Positions 27,088 to 35,379 of a DNA stretch of 64,000 nucleotides are shown here, piece after piece; the stretch's first letter is position 1, and the number at the start of each line of letters is the position of its first letter. Origin of the DNA: VRUE01 sp963732225 (GTDB lineage: Bacteria > Actinomycetota > Thermoleophilia > Solirubrobacterales > 70-9); NCBI GenBank assembly GCA_963732225.1, contig CAVSYR010000005.1, positions 372,001 to 436,000 of the forward strand. Reading direction: 5' to 3'. Under the pieces are notes generated by a model that was not told the origin of the DNA, did no database searches, and worked only from the letters and a program-made list of their open reading frames with translations. The position numbers were made by a program, and so were the translations under genes.

Positions 27088-29175
27088 CTAAAAGTGGACG
27101 ATCGGGATGATCAGAATCGCGACGATGTTGGCGACCTTGATCATCGGGTTGATCGCCGGACCGGCGGTGTCCTTGTAGGGATCGCCGACGGTGTCGCCGG
27201 TCACCGAGGCTTCGTGGGCCATCGTGCCCTTGCCGCCGTGTGCACCGTCCTCGATCAGCTTCTTGGCGTTGTCCCAGGCGCCACCGCCGGCGGTCATCGA
27301 GACCGCGGCGAAGAAGCCGACGACGATGACGCCGATCAAGAGGCCGCCGAGCGCGTCGACACTGAGCAGACCGACGATGACCGGGACGACGATCGGGATC
27401 AGCGCCGGCAGGATCATCTCCTTCTGCGCCGCCAGGGTGACGATGCTGACCGTTTTGGCGTAGTCGGGCTTTTCGGTGCCCTCCATGATCCCCGGGTGTT
27501 CGCGGAACTGCTCGCGCACCTGTTCGACCACCTGACCGCCGGCGCGGCCAACGGCCTCGATCGCGAAGGCGGCGAAGAGGTAGACCATCATGCCGCCGAT
27601 GATCAGCCCGATCAGCACGTCAGGGCTGGAGAGGTTGAAGAGGCTGTTGAGATCAAACCCCGCCGGTGCCTCTCCTTTCAATTCGCTCTTAAAGGCAGCG
27701 AACAGCACCAGCGCGGCGAGCGCGGCGGAGCCGATCGCGTAGCCCTTGGTCACGGCCTTGGTCGTGTTGCCGACCGCGTCGAGCGGGTCGGTGACGTTGC
27801 GCACGTCCTCCGGCAGCTCGGCCATCTCGGCGATGCCGCCGGCGTTGTCGGTGATCGGCCCGAAGGCGTCGAGGGCGACGATCAGACCGCAGAGTGAGAG
27901 CTGCCCCATCACGGCGATGCCGATGCCGTAGACGCCGGCGAGCTCGTTGGCGCCGAGAATCGCCAGCGCGATCACGAGTGCCGGAGCGGCCGTCGACTGG
28001 AAGCCCTGGGCGAGGCCCTGGATGATGTTCGTCGCGTGGCCGGTCTCCGATGCCTGGGCAATCGTCTTGACCGGGCGGAAACGGGTCGACGTATAATATT
28101 CAGTAATCACAAAGAGCAGAGCGGTGACCGCAACTCCAATCACCGCGCAGAGCCAGAGGTCAGTCGTGGTAATCGCCTTGGCACCAGCATCGAGGCCAAG
28201 CCGCACCGGGTCGCTCATCAGCCAGTCGGTGATCGGGTAGAAGGCCGCGATCGAGAGGATCCCGGCAGCAATCACGCCGGTGTAGAGCGCGCCCTCGACC
28301 CGGTCGGTTTTGGTCCGCACCAACAGCGCCCCGACGATCGACGCGATGATCGCGACGGCGCCGATCACCAGCGGGTAGATCGCCACCTCGCGGGAGAATT
28401 CGCCGCCCGCGCCGGAGAAGGTGAGCACGCCGAGCAGCATCACGGCGACCGAGGTGACCGCGTAGGTCTCGAAGAGATCGGCGGCCATGCCGGCGCAGTC
28501 GCCGACGTTATCGCCGACGTTATCGGCGATAACGGCCGGGTTGCGCGGGTCGTCCTCGGGAATGCCAGCCTCGACCTTGCCGACCAGGTCGGCGCCGACA
28601 TCGGCGGCCTTGGTGAAGATACCGCCGCCGAGCCGGGCGAAGACGGAGATCAGCGAGCCACCGAAGCCAAGGCCGACAAGCGCGTCAACGGCCTCCTTAT
28701 CGGTGCTGCCGGTGATCACGAGCAGGCCGAAGTAGCCGGCGACGCCAAACAGCGCCAGACCGACGACGAGGAGGCCAGTGACCGAGCCGCCCTTGAAGGC
28801 GACGTCGAGCGCGGGCGGCACGCCACCGCGGGCCGCCTCGGCGACGCGCGAATTGGCCCGCACCGAGACGTTCATCCCGATGAAGCCGGCGGCTCCAGAG
28901 AGGATGCCGCCGAGGACGAAGCCAAGCGCGGTCTTGTAGTCCTGCAGGAGCCAGAGCACGATCGCAATCGGCACGGCGACCGCGGCGATGATCGTGTACT
29001 GGCGGTTGAGGTAGGCCTGTGCGCCTTCCTGCACCGCTCCTGAGATTTCCCGCATGCGCTCGTTGCCTGGCGACTTCGAAAGCAGGCGCTGGGTGATGAT
29101 CAGTCCGTAGACAACGGCCGCCCCGGCGCAGACAAGCGCAACAACGACTCCGTATTCGGTCAAAAAGCTGGTCAA
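27088..29175 (-). CDS. hppA: membrane-bound proton-pumping pyrophosphatase, K+-independent type
   Basis: Couples hydrolysis of pyrophosphate to outward proton transport across the cytoplasmic membrane. The 695 residues form about 16 helices with the substrate motifs DVGADLVGKVEAGIPEDD, NPAVIADNVGDNVGD and DAFGPITDNAGGIAEM. The subtype position in GNTTKAVTKGYAIG is Lys, which defines the K+-independent H+-pumping subfamily. TTG start preceded by GGAGG seven bases upstream. A 17-bp hairpin follows. It stands alone between other transcripts and would recycle biosynthetic PPi into proton-motive force. Confidence 0.97.
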   Translation of the reverse strand: MTSFLTEYGVVVALVCAGAAVVYGLIITQRLLSKSPGNERMREISGAVQEGAQAYLNRQYTIIAAVAVPIAIVLWLLQDYKTALGFVLGGILSGAAGFIGMNVSVRANSRVAEAARGGVPPALDVAFKGGSVTGLLVVGLALFGVAGYFGLLVITGSTDKEAVDALVGLGFGGSLISVFARLGGGIFTKAADVGADLVGKVEAGIPEDDPRNPAVIADNVGDNVGDCAGMAADLFETYAVTSVAVMLLGVLTFSGAGGEFSREVAIYPLVIGAVAIIASIVGALLVRTKTDRVEGALYTGVIAAGILSIAAFYPITDWLMSDPVRLGLDAGAKAITTTDLWLCAVIGVAVTALLFVITEYYTSTRFRPVKTIAQASETGHATNIIQGLAQGFQSTAAPALVIALAILGANELAGVYGIGIAVMGQLSLCGLIVALDAFGPITDNAGGIAEMAELPEDVRNVTDPLDAVGNTTKAVTKGYAIGSAALAALVLFAAFKSELKGEAPAGFDLNSLFNLSSPDVLIGLIIGGMMVYLFAAFAIEAVGRAGGQVVEQVREQFREHPGIMEGTEKPDYAKTVSIVTLAAQKEMILPALIPIVVPVIVGLLSVDALGGLLIGVIVVGFFAAVSMTAGGGAWDNAKKLIEDGAHGGKGTMAHEASVTGDTVGDPYKDTAGPAINPMIKVANIVAILIIPIVHF

Positions 29176-29251
29176 GTTAGGTCCTCCGGCTGGTTTCTAA
29201 GCGGCGCGGGAGTCTATATAGACGAGCGGCGAACACGCTCCCAGAGCGAAC

Positions 29252-30418
29252 CTAGGCTTGTTCGACACCCTGCGGGGCGGCGGTGTAGGTGCGCTTTGTC
29301 TCGGCCACGGCGTCGCGGTAGACGTCCTCGATCGCGACTCCGGCGTCAAGCGCCTCGCGGGCGCGCTGGGCGCCATTGCGGGCGGGCAGGTCGACCTCGA
29401 TGCCAAGCTGGCTGCGGGCCGGCTCGGTCCAGGCCAGCAGTTGCTCGAGCGCTGCCGCCGCCTCGATCTCCTCGCCGCGCCGGAAGTCGATCAGGCGACC
29501 GCTCATGCCGTGGCGGATCGCCCGCCAGAGGTTCTCCTCGATCTCGCGATCGCGCAGCGGGGCGCCATCTCCGTCGTATCCGTGCTCGTCATAGGCGAGT
29601 GCCGCTTGGGCGATGCAGGCCGAAATCAGGCCGGCCAGGGCGAAGGACTCCTCCCCGCGCGTCTGGGCGTCGCAGATCCGCACCTCGACCGTGCCGAAAG
29701 AGTGGTGCGGGCGCACGCTCCACCAGAGCTGGGTCGACTCGACCGCCGAGCCGGTGCGCTGCAGCATGCCGACGAACTCGGCGTAGCTGGCCCAGTCGAC
29801 GAAGGGGCTGGGCACGCCGCAGCGGGGAAAGGTGCGGGTGAAGATCTCGGTGCGAACCGTGTGCAGGCCGCTGTCGCGGCGGTCGAGGAAGGGCGAGTTG
29901 GCCGAGACGGCGAGCAGCAGCGGCAGCAGCTCGCGCAGTCGGTCGCAGACGGCGATCGCCCGATCCGCCCCGCGCACGCCCATGTGCACGTGCATGCTCC
30001 AGGTGTTGTTGCGCTGGGCGACCCAGCCGAGTTCGTGGCGCAGGCGGTTGTAGTGGGGCGTGTCGATGATCCGCTGATCCAGGTAGTTGGCCCAGGGGTG
30101 GGTTCCGGTCGCTCCCAGCGCCAGGCCCATACCCTCGACCAGACCGAAGAGGCGGCTGCGACGCAGGCGCTGCAGGGCGACCGCCTCGGCGAAACTCTCC
30201 GCCCGTCCGGAGCGAATCTCGATCTCTGAGGCGATCAGCTCGCCGGCGGCCGACTCGGCGAGAACGTCATCTTCTTGACAAGCGGCGTAAACGTCCTCGA
30301 AGCGGTGCTCGAGCTCCAGCGTCGCTGGGTCGAGGATCGCGAACTCCTCCTCGAGGCCGATCGTGAAGTCGGTCGAGGACTCGAACGTCTCCCGAGCGCG
30401 GTCGAGGTCCAGGGACAA
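29252..30418 (-). CDS. carboxylate-amine ligase / glutamate-cysteine ligase type 2 (YbdK family)
   Basis: ATP-grasp-like GCS2 family enzyme that joins glutamate to an amine or cysteine. The 388 residues show TIGLEEEFAILDP (acidic metal-binding strand), GATGTHPWANYLDQ, NNTWSMHVHMGV, SANSPFLDRRDSGLHTVR and SFGTVEVRICDAQTR, all diagnostic for the YbdK/EgtA-like group. The exact substrate is not readable from sequence; glutathione is not expected in most actinobacteria, so another gamma-glutamyl product is plausible. Ten bases downstream of rex on the same strand, so possibly under the same redox control. Confidence 0.9.
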   Translation of the reverse strand: MSLDLDRARETFESSTDFTIGLEEEFAILDPATLELEHRFEDVYAACQEDDVLAESAAGELIASEIEIRSGRAESFAEAVALQRLRRSRLFGLVEGMGLALGATGTHPWANYLDQRIIDTPHYNRLRHELGWVAQRNNTWSMHVHMGVRGADRAIAVCDRLRELLPLLLAVSANSPFLDRRDSGLHTVRTEIFTRTFPRCGVPSPFVDWASYAEFVGMLQRTGSAVESTQLWWSVRPHHSFGTVEVRICDAQTRGEESFALAGLISACIAQAALAYDEHGYDGDGAPLRDREIEENLWRAIRHGMSGRLIDFRRGEEIEAAAALEQLLAWTEPARSQLGIEVDLPARNGAQRAREALDAGVAIEDVYRDAVAETKRTYTAAPQGVEQA

Positions 30419-30428
30419 GGGTCAGCTC

Positions 30429-31097
30429 TTAGGTCAGGTAGAAGTAGAGCGCGTAGAGCAGGTCGACGGCGGGGCTCGAGGTGTGGACCGTCACCTCCGG
30501 CGGCACCTGCAGCAGCTGCTCGGAGTAGTTGAAGATGATCTTTACGCCGGCCTCGACCAGACGGTCGGCGACGGCCTGGGCGGCGGCGGCTGGCACAGCC
30601 AGCACCCCGACGACGATCTCCTGCTCGGTGACGATCTCCTGCAGCTCGCCGAAGTCGCGCACCCGCAGGCTGCCGACCTCGCTGCCGACGACCTCGGAGT
30701 CGACGTCGAACATGGCGACGATCTGGAAGCCGTGGTCAGCGAAGATGTCGGAGCTGGCGATCGCCTGGCCGAGGTTGCCGGCGCCGAAGAGGGCGATGTT
30801 GTGCTGACCCGAGGTGCGCAGGATCTTGCGGATCTCGCCGACCAGCGAGTCGACGTTGTAACCGACACCGCGCTTGCCGAACTTGCCGAAACCGGAGAGG
30901 TCGCGACGAATCTGGGTCGGGTTGATGTGCGTGTACTCGGAAAGTTCCTGCGAGGAGATCGTTTCGCGGCCCATCTTGCGGGCCTGGGTCAGCACCTGGA
31001 GGTAGCGCGAAAGCCGCGCCGCGACGCCGAGCGAGAGCCGCTCACCGTCGACGATCAGCCCATTGGCCGCGTCCTGCTCTTCGATCAAGGCGCTCAC
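30429..31097 (-). CDS. rex: redox-sensing transcriptional repressor Rex
   Basis: NADH/NAD+-sensing repressor of respiratory and fermentative genes. The N-terminal winged helix (RLSRYLQVLTQARKMGRETI; SQELSEYTHINPTQIRRDLS with FGKFGKRGVGY) is followed by a Rossmann domain (IALFGAGNLGQAI; FDVDSEVVGSEVG) and the swapped C-terminal helix (SPAVDLLYALYFYL). 222 residues, normal. The GTG start overlaps the glutaredoxin-like gene stop (GTGA), so the two redox proteins are translationally coupled. No obvious Rex operator (TTGTGAANNNNTTCACAA type) was seen nearby. Confidence 0.97.
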   Translation of the reverse strand: MSALIEEQDAANGLIVDGERLSLGVAARLSRYLQVLTQARKMGRETISSQELSEYTHINPTQIRRDLSGFGKFGKRGVGYNVDSLVGEIRKILRTSGQHNIALFGAGNLGQAIASSDIFADHGFQIVAMFDVDSEVVGSEVGSLRVRDFGELQEIVTEQEIVVGVLAVPAAAAQAVADRLVEAGVKIIFNYSEQLLQVPPEVTVHTSSPAVDLLYALYFYLT

Positions 31098-31342
31098 GCC
31101 TCCACAGTATCGAGCCTCGCCCGCACCGCTGCCTCGTCGAGGATCAGCTCAGAGACCACGACGCCGTCGATCTCGACAACCGGGATCTTCTCCAGCAGGC
31201 GCCGCAAGAGCAGCTCCTCGCTCTCGATGTCCACCTCCTGCAGCTCGAAGCGATAACCCTCGCCGTGCAGGGCGACCAGCGCCTCGATTGCCTGCTCGCA
31301 GAGGTGACACCCCGGCCGCGAGTAAACGACCACCGAGCTCAT
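31094..31342 (-). CDS. glutaredoxin-like thiol protein (DUF836 type)
   Basis: 82-residue thioredoxin-fold protein: strand VVVYSRPGCHLCEQAIEAL with the redox pair C-H-L-C at residues 12-15, FELQEVDIESEELLLRRL, and the cis-Pro segment EKIPVVEIDG. Likely a cytoplasmic thiol-disulfide carrier; the reductant is unknown. It is coupled at both ends: its ATG overlaps the tsaD stop (ATGA at 31342-31339) and its stop overlaps rex. Its linkage to rex suggests a redox module, which is inference from context. Confidence 0.88.
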   Translation of the reverse strand: MSSVVVYSRPGCHLCEQAIEALVALHGEGYRFELQEVDIESEELLLRRLLEKIPVVEIDGVVVSELILDEAAVRARLDTVEA

Positions 31343-32346
31343 GCTGCTGCCCGCTTGGGTGTGGGAAAAGCGTCGTAGGAGAGGTAGTCGGGATAGGGGA
31401 TCGGCTCGACAAAGCGTGCCGCCGAGCCGATCATCGCCGCGTTATCGGTGCAGAGCGAAATCGGCACCAGCTTCAGCGGCAGGCCGCGCCGCTCGCAGAG
31501 CTCGGCGACCGCCTCGCGCAGCGGTCCGTTGGCGGCGACCCCGCCGCCGAGCGCCACCGCCTCCCACTCTCCCCGCTTCAACGCCCTATCCATCTTGGCG
31601 GTGAGCTGGCCGACCGCGGCGGCCTGAAAGCTGGCGGCGAGATCGGCGCGGCGCTCCTCCACCCCGTCGGGACCGAGGTCGCGACAGAGGTAGACCAGGG
31701 CCGTCTTGAGGCCGCTGAAGCTGAAGTCCAGGCCCGGGTCGCGGCTCATCGCCACCGGCATCTCGAAGCCCGCGGGATCGCCCTCCCGCGCCAGCTTTTC
31801 CAGGGCCGGCCCGCCGGGATAGCCAAGACCGAGCAGGCGCGCCACCTTGTCGAACGCCTCCCCGGCCGCGTCGTCGAGCGTCTGGCCAAGCAGCTCGTAG
31901 CCGCTGTGATCGCGCACGCCGGCGAGCAGGGTGTGGCCGCCGCTGGCGAGGAGGCAGAGGAAGGGTGGCTGCAGCGGCTCGGGCTCGAGGAAGTTGGCGG
32001 CGACGTGGCCCTGCAGGTGATCGACCGGGATCAGCGGCAGCCGCCGCGGCGCCGCGATCGCCTTCGCCGTGCTGACGCCGACCAAGAGGGCGCCAATCAG
32101 GCCGGGACCGGCGGTGACCGCGATCGCCTCAATCTCATCGAGCGAGACATCCGCCTCGGCCAAGGCCGCCTCGACCACCGGCGCGGCAAGCTCGAGGTGA
32201 TGGCGCGAGGCCACCTCGGGCACGACACCGCCGAACTGTGCGTGGGCCGCTGCCTGCGAGGAGATCACGTTGGAGAGCATGCGAGCGCCGTCCAGCACTG
32301 CCGCGCAGGTGTCATCGCATGAAGTCTCGAGGGCAAGGATGCGCAT
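31339..32346 (-). CDS. tsaD: tRNA threonylcarbamoyladenosine transferase TsaD
   Basis: Transfers threonylcarbamoyl to A37 of ANN-decoding tRNAs with TsaB and TsaE. The 335 residues start MRILALETSCDDTCAAVL, carry the metal His pair in VDHLQGHVAANFLEP, ASGGHT, GLGYPGGPALEKLA and the ATPase motif LGGGVAANGPLRE. I start at 32346 because that is the family N-terminus; the frame extends nine residues upstream without support. It lies in the rimI-tsaD order 15 bases after rimI. Confidence 0.97.
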   Translation of the reverse strand: MRILALETSCDDTCAAVLDGARMLSNVISSQAAAHAQFGGVVPEVASRHHLELAAPVVEAALAEADVSLDEIEAIAVTAGPGLIGALLVGVSTAKAIAAPRRLPLIPVDHLQGHVAANFLEPEPLQPPFLCLLASGGHTLLAGVRDHSGYELLGQTLDDAAGEAFDKVARLLGLGYPGGPALEKLAREGDPAGFEMPVAMSRDPGLDFSFSGLKTALVYLCRDLGPDGVEERRADLAASFQAAAVGQLTAKMDRALKRGEWEAVALGGGVAANGPLREAVAELCERRGLPLKLVPISLCTDNAAMIGSAARFVEPIPYPDYLSYDAFPTPKRAAA

Positions 32347-32360
32347 CTCGCTCGCGTCGC

Positions 32361-32846
32361 TCAGTCGAGCCACATGATCAGGGCGTCCTCGCCGTTGTCC
32401 TGGTAATAGCGAGGACGCACTCCCGCCGAGCGGAAGCCGAGCCGTTCGTACATCGTGATCGCCGGCTGGTTGGAGACCCGCACCTCGAGCGTGAACGGCA
32501 GGCTGCCTCCCCCTTCCTCGACCAGCCTGCCGATCAGGCCGCGAGCAACGCCGCCGCGGCGGCGCTCAGGCGCAACCGCAACGTTCATCAGGTGCCAGAC
32601 CTGGTCATAACGCGAGCAGACCAGGTAGCCGACCAGCTCGTCATCGACCGTCGCCGCCAGGCAGATGCCAGATGGCTTGGAGAGCTCGAGCACGAACATC
32701 GCCAACGACCAAGGGGTCGGGAAGGAGCGCCGCTCGATCGAGATCACAGCCGGCAGGTCGCTGTAGGCAAGCCGGCGGATCTTGCCCGTAGCGGCTGCTT
32801 TACTCGGCTCTCTGGGAAGTGTCTCGCTCACGCCATCGCTGCGCAT
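32361..32846 (-). CDS. rimI: ribosomal-protein-alanine N-acetyltransferase RimI-like
   Basis: GNAT enzyme that acetylates N-terminal Ala of S18 in model bacteria. Motifs: IRRLAYSDLPAVISIERRSF near the start, the acetyl-CoA loop RRRGGVARGLIG, LEVRVSNQPAITMYERLGF and PRYYQDNGEDALIMWLD. It sits between tsaB and tsaD, the classical tsaB-rimI-tsaD order. The start is uncertain: ATG at 32846 overlaps tsaB by 47 bases; GTG at 32831 is also possible; neither has a clear ribosome site. About 145-161 residues either way. Confidence 0.9.
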   Translation of the reverse strand: MRSDGVSETLPREPSKAAATGKIRRLAYSDLPAVISIERRSFPTPWSLAMFVLELSKPSGICLAATVDDELVGYLVCSRYDQVWHLMNVAVAPERRRGGVARGLIGRLVEEGGGSLPFTLEVRVSNQPAITMYERLGFRSAGVRPRYYQDNGEDALIMWLD

Positions 32847-33516
32847 CGGGAGGTCTGAGGTAAATCGGATCGAGGGAATCGCCACCCCCATACCCGCTGG
32901 CCTCCGCGAGGGCACAGATGTGCCGCGCAGAGACCCGGTGCACAGGGTCCGCGTCGTCGGGGATGTCAAGGTCCCGATCCGCCAGCTCTTGACGAAATCG
33001 TACCGCCCCCGAACCCGCCGCCGTGAGCGGCGCCGGCAGGTCCGCGAGGCGAGCGCCGAGCGCCTCCGGGCTAGCGACGAGCGGCTCCCAAAGCCGCTCT
33101 CCTCCTGGTGAGTAGAGGGCGGCGAAGACCTCTCCCCGGCGCGCGTCCAACACGGCCAGCTTGGCGCCCTCTCCCTGCTCGGTCATTGCCCGCCCGAGCG
33201 CGTCGAGCGTGCAGACGCCGCCGACGGGCACACCCGTGCTGGCCCCCAATCCCCGCGCCGTTGCCAGCCCGATGCGGATACCGACGAAGGAACCCGGCCC
33301 ACGCCCGACCGCGATCCGCCCCACCTGCTCCCAGCCGCCGCTTGCCTCCGCCGCGCGCTCCACCTCGGCGAGCAGGGCGGTCGAGTGTCGCGGGCTTCCC
33401 TCGGCCGTCAAGCCGAGCCTTGCCTCGTGCAGCACCTCGCCACCACGCGTTGCGCAGACGGCAGTGTCGGAGGTCGCCGTGTCGAAACCGACGACCGCCT
33501 TCTCTTGGGTGCCCAG
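32800..33516 (-). CDS. tsaB: tRNA threonylcarbamoyladenosine biosynthesis protein TsaB, start codon unclear (CTG?)
   Basis: Scaffold partner of TsaD. The first conventional start (GTG 33435) would remove the N-terminal strand. In frame upstream the sequence reads VVGFDTATSDTAVCATRGGE, the TsaB N-terminus, and the only NUG codons are CTG at 33516 and 33525, right at the stop of the upstream gene. With CTG 33516 the protein is 238 residues. Other motifs: AVGRGPGSFVGIRIGLATARG and AVLDARRGEVFAALY. No good Shine-Dalgarno is seen. Family identity is firm, the start is not. Confidence 0.9.
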   Translation of the reverse strand: MGTQEKAVVGFDTATSDTAVCATRGGEVLHEARLGLTAEGSPRHSTALLAEVERAAEASGGWEQVGRIAVGRGPGSFVGIRIGLATARGLGASTGVPVGGVCTLDALGRAMTEQGEGAKLAVLDARRGEVFAALYSPGGERLWEPLVASPEALGARLADLPAPLTAAGSGAVRFRQELADRDLDIPDDADPVHRVSARHICALAEASGYGGGDSLDPIYLRPPDAQRWRERDTSQRAE

Positions 33517-33517
33517 C

Positions 33518-33892
33518 TCAGCCAGTGACCTTGAAGACGAAGGAGCCGACTTTCTTTCCTTCGACGAACCAGCTGACGCGGTGCTTGCCGGGGATGTTAG
33601 AGGTCACCTTGTTGACGTAGAGCGTGCCCTGCGTGGCGGGCTGGGCTTTCGCGCAGATGTTTTTGCCGGTCGGGAACTTGACGCAGACGCTGTAGTTGAC
33701 GTCGCCCTGGAGGCTCTTGAAGAAGGCACCCTTTTTGGACCCCTTGGGACACTTGTGCGCCGGCTTCGCGTTCTGGGAGACGCCGCAGGCCACGTAGTGC
33801 TTGTAGGCGGCAGCACCAGCTGTCGCCGTCGTCGCAGCTGCGAGCAGTGCGATCGAAAGCAGCATCGCGCCCAGCGTCTTCAATCCCTTCAT
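33518..33892 (-). CDS. small secreted protein with four cysteines, function unknown
   Basis: 124 residues from MKGLKTLGAMLLSIALLAAA; residues 1-28 form a clear Sec signal peptide with an AxA-type site (TATAGAAA). The mature part is small and basic with Cys in YVACGV, HKCPKG, YSVCVK and NICAKA, probably two disulfides, and ends in short strands (HRVSWFVEGKKVGSFVFKV), suggesting a beta-sandwich. It is inserted between tsaE and tsaB in the t6A cluster, and its stop lies one base from the likely tsaB start. No family recognised. Confidence 0.75.
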   Translation of the reverse strand: MKGLKTLGAMLLSIALLAAATTATAGAAAYKHYVACGVSQNAKPAHKCPKGSKKGAFFKSLQGDVNYSVCVKFPTGKNICAKAQPATQGTLYVNKVTSNIPGKHRVSWFVEGKKVGSFVFKVTG

Positions 33893-33959
33893 CCGGCGTC
33901 CCTCCGTTCGCGTTTCGACGTTCTTCGATGCTACATGCACCGCCCCCTCTCAAACACGG

Positions 33960-34388
33960 CTATTTGCGGGCGGATGCGGCGGGCATCTCGATCCGTCGCC
34001 GATCGCCGCCAGCGTGATCGAGGCGAACCGCGATTACGCGGCGTCCGCTAAGTGCGGGGGCAGCGACGGCGGGCCACTCGATGAAGGCAATGCCACCAGG
34101 TTCCAGGTAGTCGTCGAGGAGGGCCGGATCCTCCGCTTCGAGGCTCTCGAGGCGATAAAGGTCGAGGTGCGCGACCGGGAGGCGGCCGCCCTCGTAGCGC
34201 TGACCGATCGTGAAGGTCGGCGAGGTGACGGGCGTCTCGATGCCGAGCGCGCGGCAGGCGCCGCGGATCAGGGTCGTCTTGCCAGCGCCCACCTCGCCGC
34301 TGAGGACGACGACGTCCCCGGGCTCGAGCATCGCCGCGAGCTCGGCGCCAAGCGCTTCGGTCTCGGCGGCGCCTGCGCTGACGTTCAT
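33960..34388 (-). CDS. tsaE: tRNA threonylcarbamoyladenosine biosynthesis ATPase TsaE
   Basis: P-loop ATPase that regulates the TsaBD complex. 142 residues from the ATG at 34388, which overlaps the udg stop (ATGA). Motifs: Walker A LSGEVGAGKTTLIRG, PVTSPTFTIGQRYEGG and HLDLYRLESLE, followed by FIEWPAVA. The frame is open far upstream but there it is antisense-like Arg-rich sequence inside udg, so the short form is right. Confidence 0.95.
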   Translation of the reverse strand: MNVSAGAAETEALGAELAAMLEPGDVVVLSGEVGAGKTTLIRGACRALGIETPVTSPTFTIGQRYEGGRLPVAHLDLYRLESLEAEDPALLDDYLEPGGIAFIEWPAVAAPALSGRRVIAVRLDHAGGDRRRIEMPAASARK

Positions 34389-35065
34389 CCGAAGATGTCG
34401 AGCTGATCGTCTGATGGCTGTGGCGCTGGCGCAGCCTCTTCCGCGGGCTCGTCGACCGGTTCTTCGGCTGGCACGGGTGGGCCCATGGCGAGCAGGTCGG
34501 GAAGCGTCGCGAGGTCTTCGCGCAGCGTCTCCTTCACCGCCGGGGTCCGCAGCGCCGCCGCGGGATGAAAGAGCGGCAAGAGGAAGACCGTGCGACCGCC
34601 GAACTCGTGCACCTGCGGCGCTCCCCGCACCCTGGTGATCCCGGCCGGATTGCCGCTGAGCAGCTTGGTGGCGAAGTTGCCGAGGGTGCAGATCACCGTC
34701 GGCTCGATCAGGCGTACCTGCTCGAAGAGGTAGGGACGACAGGCCTCGATCTCCAGCGGCTGCGGATCGCGGTTGCCCGGCGGGCGGCTCTTCAGCACGT
34801 TGGCGATGAAGACCTCCTCCCGCGAAAGCCCAATCTCTTCCAGCATCTGGTTGAGCAACTGCCCAGCCCGGCCGACGAAAGGCAGCCCCTGGCGGTCCTC
34901 TTCGGCTCCGGGCGCCTCGCCGACGAACATCAGGTCGGCGTTTGCGTCGCCGGCGCCAAAGACGGCCTTGGTCCGTGTCTCGTAGAGAGGACATTTTTCA
35001 CAGGCCTGGACTTCCTTGAAGAGCCCGACCAGTTGCTCCCGTCTCTCTTCAGCCGTCGGCGCCAC
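34385..35065 (-). CDS. uracil-DNA glycosylase family 4 (Fe-S)
   Basis: Removes uracil from DNA; carries a [4Fe-4S] cluster. 226 residues from GTG at 35065, which overlaps the fmdB TAG by one base (TAGTG). Motifs: CEKCPLYETRTKAVFGAGD with two cluster cysteines, MFVGEAPGAEEDRQGLPFVG (active-site motif A), NVLKSRPPGNRDP, two more Cys (IEACRPYL, VICTLG) and LLPLFHPAAALR with the catalytic-site His. The acidic Pro-rich tail after residue ~195 ends DDQLDIFG, which resembles a sliding-clamp (beta) binding QL-x-x-F peptide; that last point is inference. Confidence 0.94.
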   Translation of the reverse strand: MAPTAEERREQLVGLFKEVQACEKCPLYETRTKAVFGAGDANADLMFVGEAPGAEEDRQGLPFVGRAGQLLNQMLEEIGLSREEVFIANVLKSRPPGNRDPQPLEIEACRPYLFEQVRLIEPTVICTLGNFATKLLSGNPAGITRVRGAPQVHEFGGRTVFLLPLFHPAAALRTPAVKETLREDLATLPDLLAMGPPVPAEEPVDEPAEEAAPAPQPSDDQLDIFG

Positions 35066-35322
35066 TAAAGCCCACCCTTGGCCCGCTTGCGCTTGCTCTC
35101 CGCAAGCCGCTCGCCCCGCGCCGCTTCTCGCTCCTGTCGCCGCGATTGATCGGACCTGACCCCGGCACCCCGCGGCTGCCGGCCAGCAGGGGAGACCGGC
35201 GAGAGAAGGCGCCGCGTGCGAATCGACGCACATCGCGGGCAGGCGAGGCTGCGCGTATCGCTCGAGGTCAGCTCCTCGAAGCGCTCGCCACATTGCTCGC
35301 ACTCGAACTCATAGACGGGCAT
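35065..35322 (-). CDS. FmdB-family zinc ribbon protein
   Basis: 85 residues: MPVYEFECEQCGERFEELTS then ACPRCASIRTRRLL, giving the CxxC...CxxC regulatory zinc ribbon of the FmdB family. The rest is a basic disordered tail (EREAARGERLAESKRKRAKG). Function in this family is poorly defined, perhaps nucleic-acid binding. It is coupled by one-base overlap to the uracil glycosylase. The 57-base gap upstream is divergent with a secreted-protein gene and should hold both promoters. Confidence 0.9.
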   Translation of the reverse strand: MPVYEFECEQCGERFEELTSSDTRSLACPRCASIRTRRLLSPVSPAGRQPRGAGVRSDQSRRQEREAARGERLAESKRKRAKGGL

Positions 35323-35379
35323 CTGCCCGCCATCGTAATTCCGAAGACCGAGGGCCGCGACTTCAAATAGCCTGACTGC

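Noticed and set aside
26904..27110. Short plus-strand frame over the second palindrome
   Set aside because: Composed entirely of palindrome and terminator sequence; no start signals or conserved residues.
29176..29251. Riboswitch upstream of hppA
   Set aside because: Only 76 bases with no recognisable aptamer pattern.
34389..34994. Longer N-terminus for tsaE
   Set aside because: Out-of-frame reading through the uracil-glycosylase gene; no homology and the ATGA overlap at 34388 is a better start.
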